The position numbers and the translations under genes are program-made. Under the pieces are notes generated by a model. The model had not been told where the DNA came from, ran no database searches, and worked only from the letters and a program-made list of their open reading frames with translations. Shown piece after piece: positions 34,136 through 34,310 of a DNA stretch of 34,310 nt (positions within the stretch are counted from its first letter, which is position 1; the number at the start of each line of letters is the position of its first letter). Location of the stretch: positions 1 to 34,310 of the forward strand of contig LFLF01000029.1 in NCBI GenBank assembly GCA_001184395.1. The letters are read 5' to 3'. The stretch comes from Candidatus Paraburkholderia calva (GTDB taxonomy: Bacteria; Pseudomonadota; Gammaproteobacteria; Burkholderiales; Burkholderiaceae).

Positions 34136-34310
34136 CAACGCTGAAGCAGCCGGTTGTATTCATCGATTCAGGCGCAAATAGCAGCAGATTCATCGTGAGT
34201 GAGGCTTTGCGCCTGGATTTCCGGTCCACCAGGGTGTTGCGCCTGGGCCTGCGGCCCGCTTCCCCCCCATTACGGGCGAACCTGTGCCATCAATCGCTTG
34301 CGCGAAAGAT
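34136..34310. mobile_element. probable insertion-sequence end at right edge (partial)
   Basis: Seventeen bases after pspA the sequence GGCAACGCTGAAGCAGCC begins. Its core GCAACGCTGA equals the inward-reading end of the IS5-family element at the left edge, and a TAA precedes it. The remaining 170 bases run to the window edge without a long coding frame on either strand and have a style unlike the flanking genes. I take it as the left end of another, related IS. The family is uncertain because no transposase is visible. Confidence 0.4.

Noticed and set aside
1-34310. CRISPR array or defence system
   Set aside because: No regularly spaced repeats with more than two copies; the repeats are all simple two-copy tandem duplications. 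No cas, restriction or toxin-antitoxin genes recognised.

Overview
The window looks like a chromosomal piece of a high-GC betaproteobacterium of the Burkholderia sensu lato group (Burkholderia, Paraburkholderia, Caballeronia). The evidence is CysB, CysA/W/T and Sbp in Burkholderia order, a Burkholderia-type LexA with two CTGT-N8-ACAG operators, and many small families typical of that group (UPF0303, DUF1488, DUF2939, DUF2946, PCu(A)C, PspA). The genome is eroding. About half of the recognisable genes carry frameshifts, in-frame stops, internal deletions or rearrangement breaks. This degree of decay, with insertion-sequence-like ends at both edges, suggests a host-restricted symbiont such as the leaf-nodule 'Candidatus Burkholderia/Caballeronia'. 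That lifestyle is an inference from the decay, not read from the sequence.

Layout. 1-342: an IS5-family transposase start cutting a type II asparaginase remnant. 373-5291 (minus): an apparently intact sulfate-uptake operon, sbp-cysT-cysW-cysA-cysB, read right to left; CysA has a Gly-to-Ser change in its Walker A loop. 5492-6770: two SOS boxes, lexA and a small ORF. 6926-10244: decayed DUF2939, UspA and a NodI/NodJ-like ABC exporter. 10269-11578: the 3' halves of a GT39-type membrane glycosyltransferase (minus) and of penicillin-binding protein 1A (plus), meeting back to back. 11658-12944: a copper cluster with intact PCu(A)C, broken CopC and broken DUF2946. 13073-17960: a decayed initiator tRNA and a run of small pseudogenes, with one intact lipoprotein, ending in a broken 3-hydroxyisobutyryl-CoA hydrolase. 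18074-20114: a small secreted protein, then pieces of an MFS exporter and an aldo/keto reductase. 20219-23762: small envelope genes, a lytic transglycosylase, a broken SDR and small conserved hypotheticals. 23972-25264: intact dusA and tRNA-His. 25274-29604: the 3' part of the aldo/keto reductase, a broken transketolase and intact 6-phosphogluconate dehydrogenase. 29611-32316: the 5' halves of the glycosyltransferase and of penicillin-binding protein 1A. 32876-34119: a ribbon-helix-helix-like protein and a broken pspA. The last ~175 bases look like another IS end.

Three things stand out. (1) The four halves of the glycosyltransferase and PBP1A genes fit together exactly if the segment 10856-30504 is turned round, so a ~19.6-kb inversion cut both genes, apparently at a six-base GGCGCG match. 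(2) Nested inside it, a second rearrangement with three breakpoints (18406, 19572, 25274), all sharing GTC, split the MFS and aldo/keto reductase genes and left a continuous 223-codon chimeric reading frame. (3) Short tandem duplications with periods of 10-21 bp recur across the window, within genes and in decayed sequence. I found no convincing new defence, biosynthetic or mobile system. The interest lies in the record of genome decay and in what has escaped it: sulfate import, LexA, DusA, tRNA-His and Gnd.
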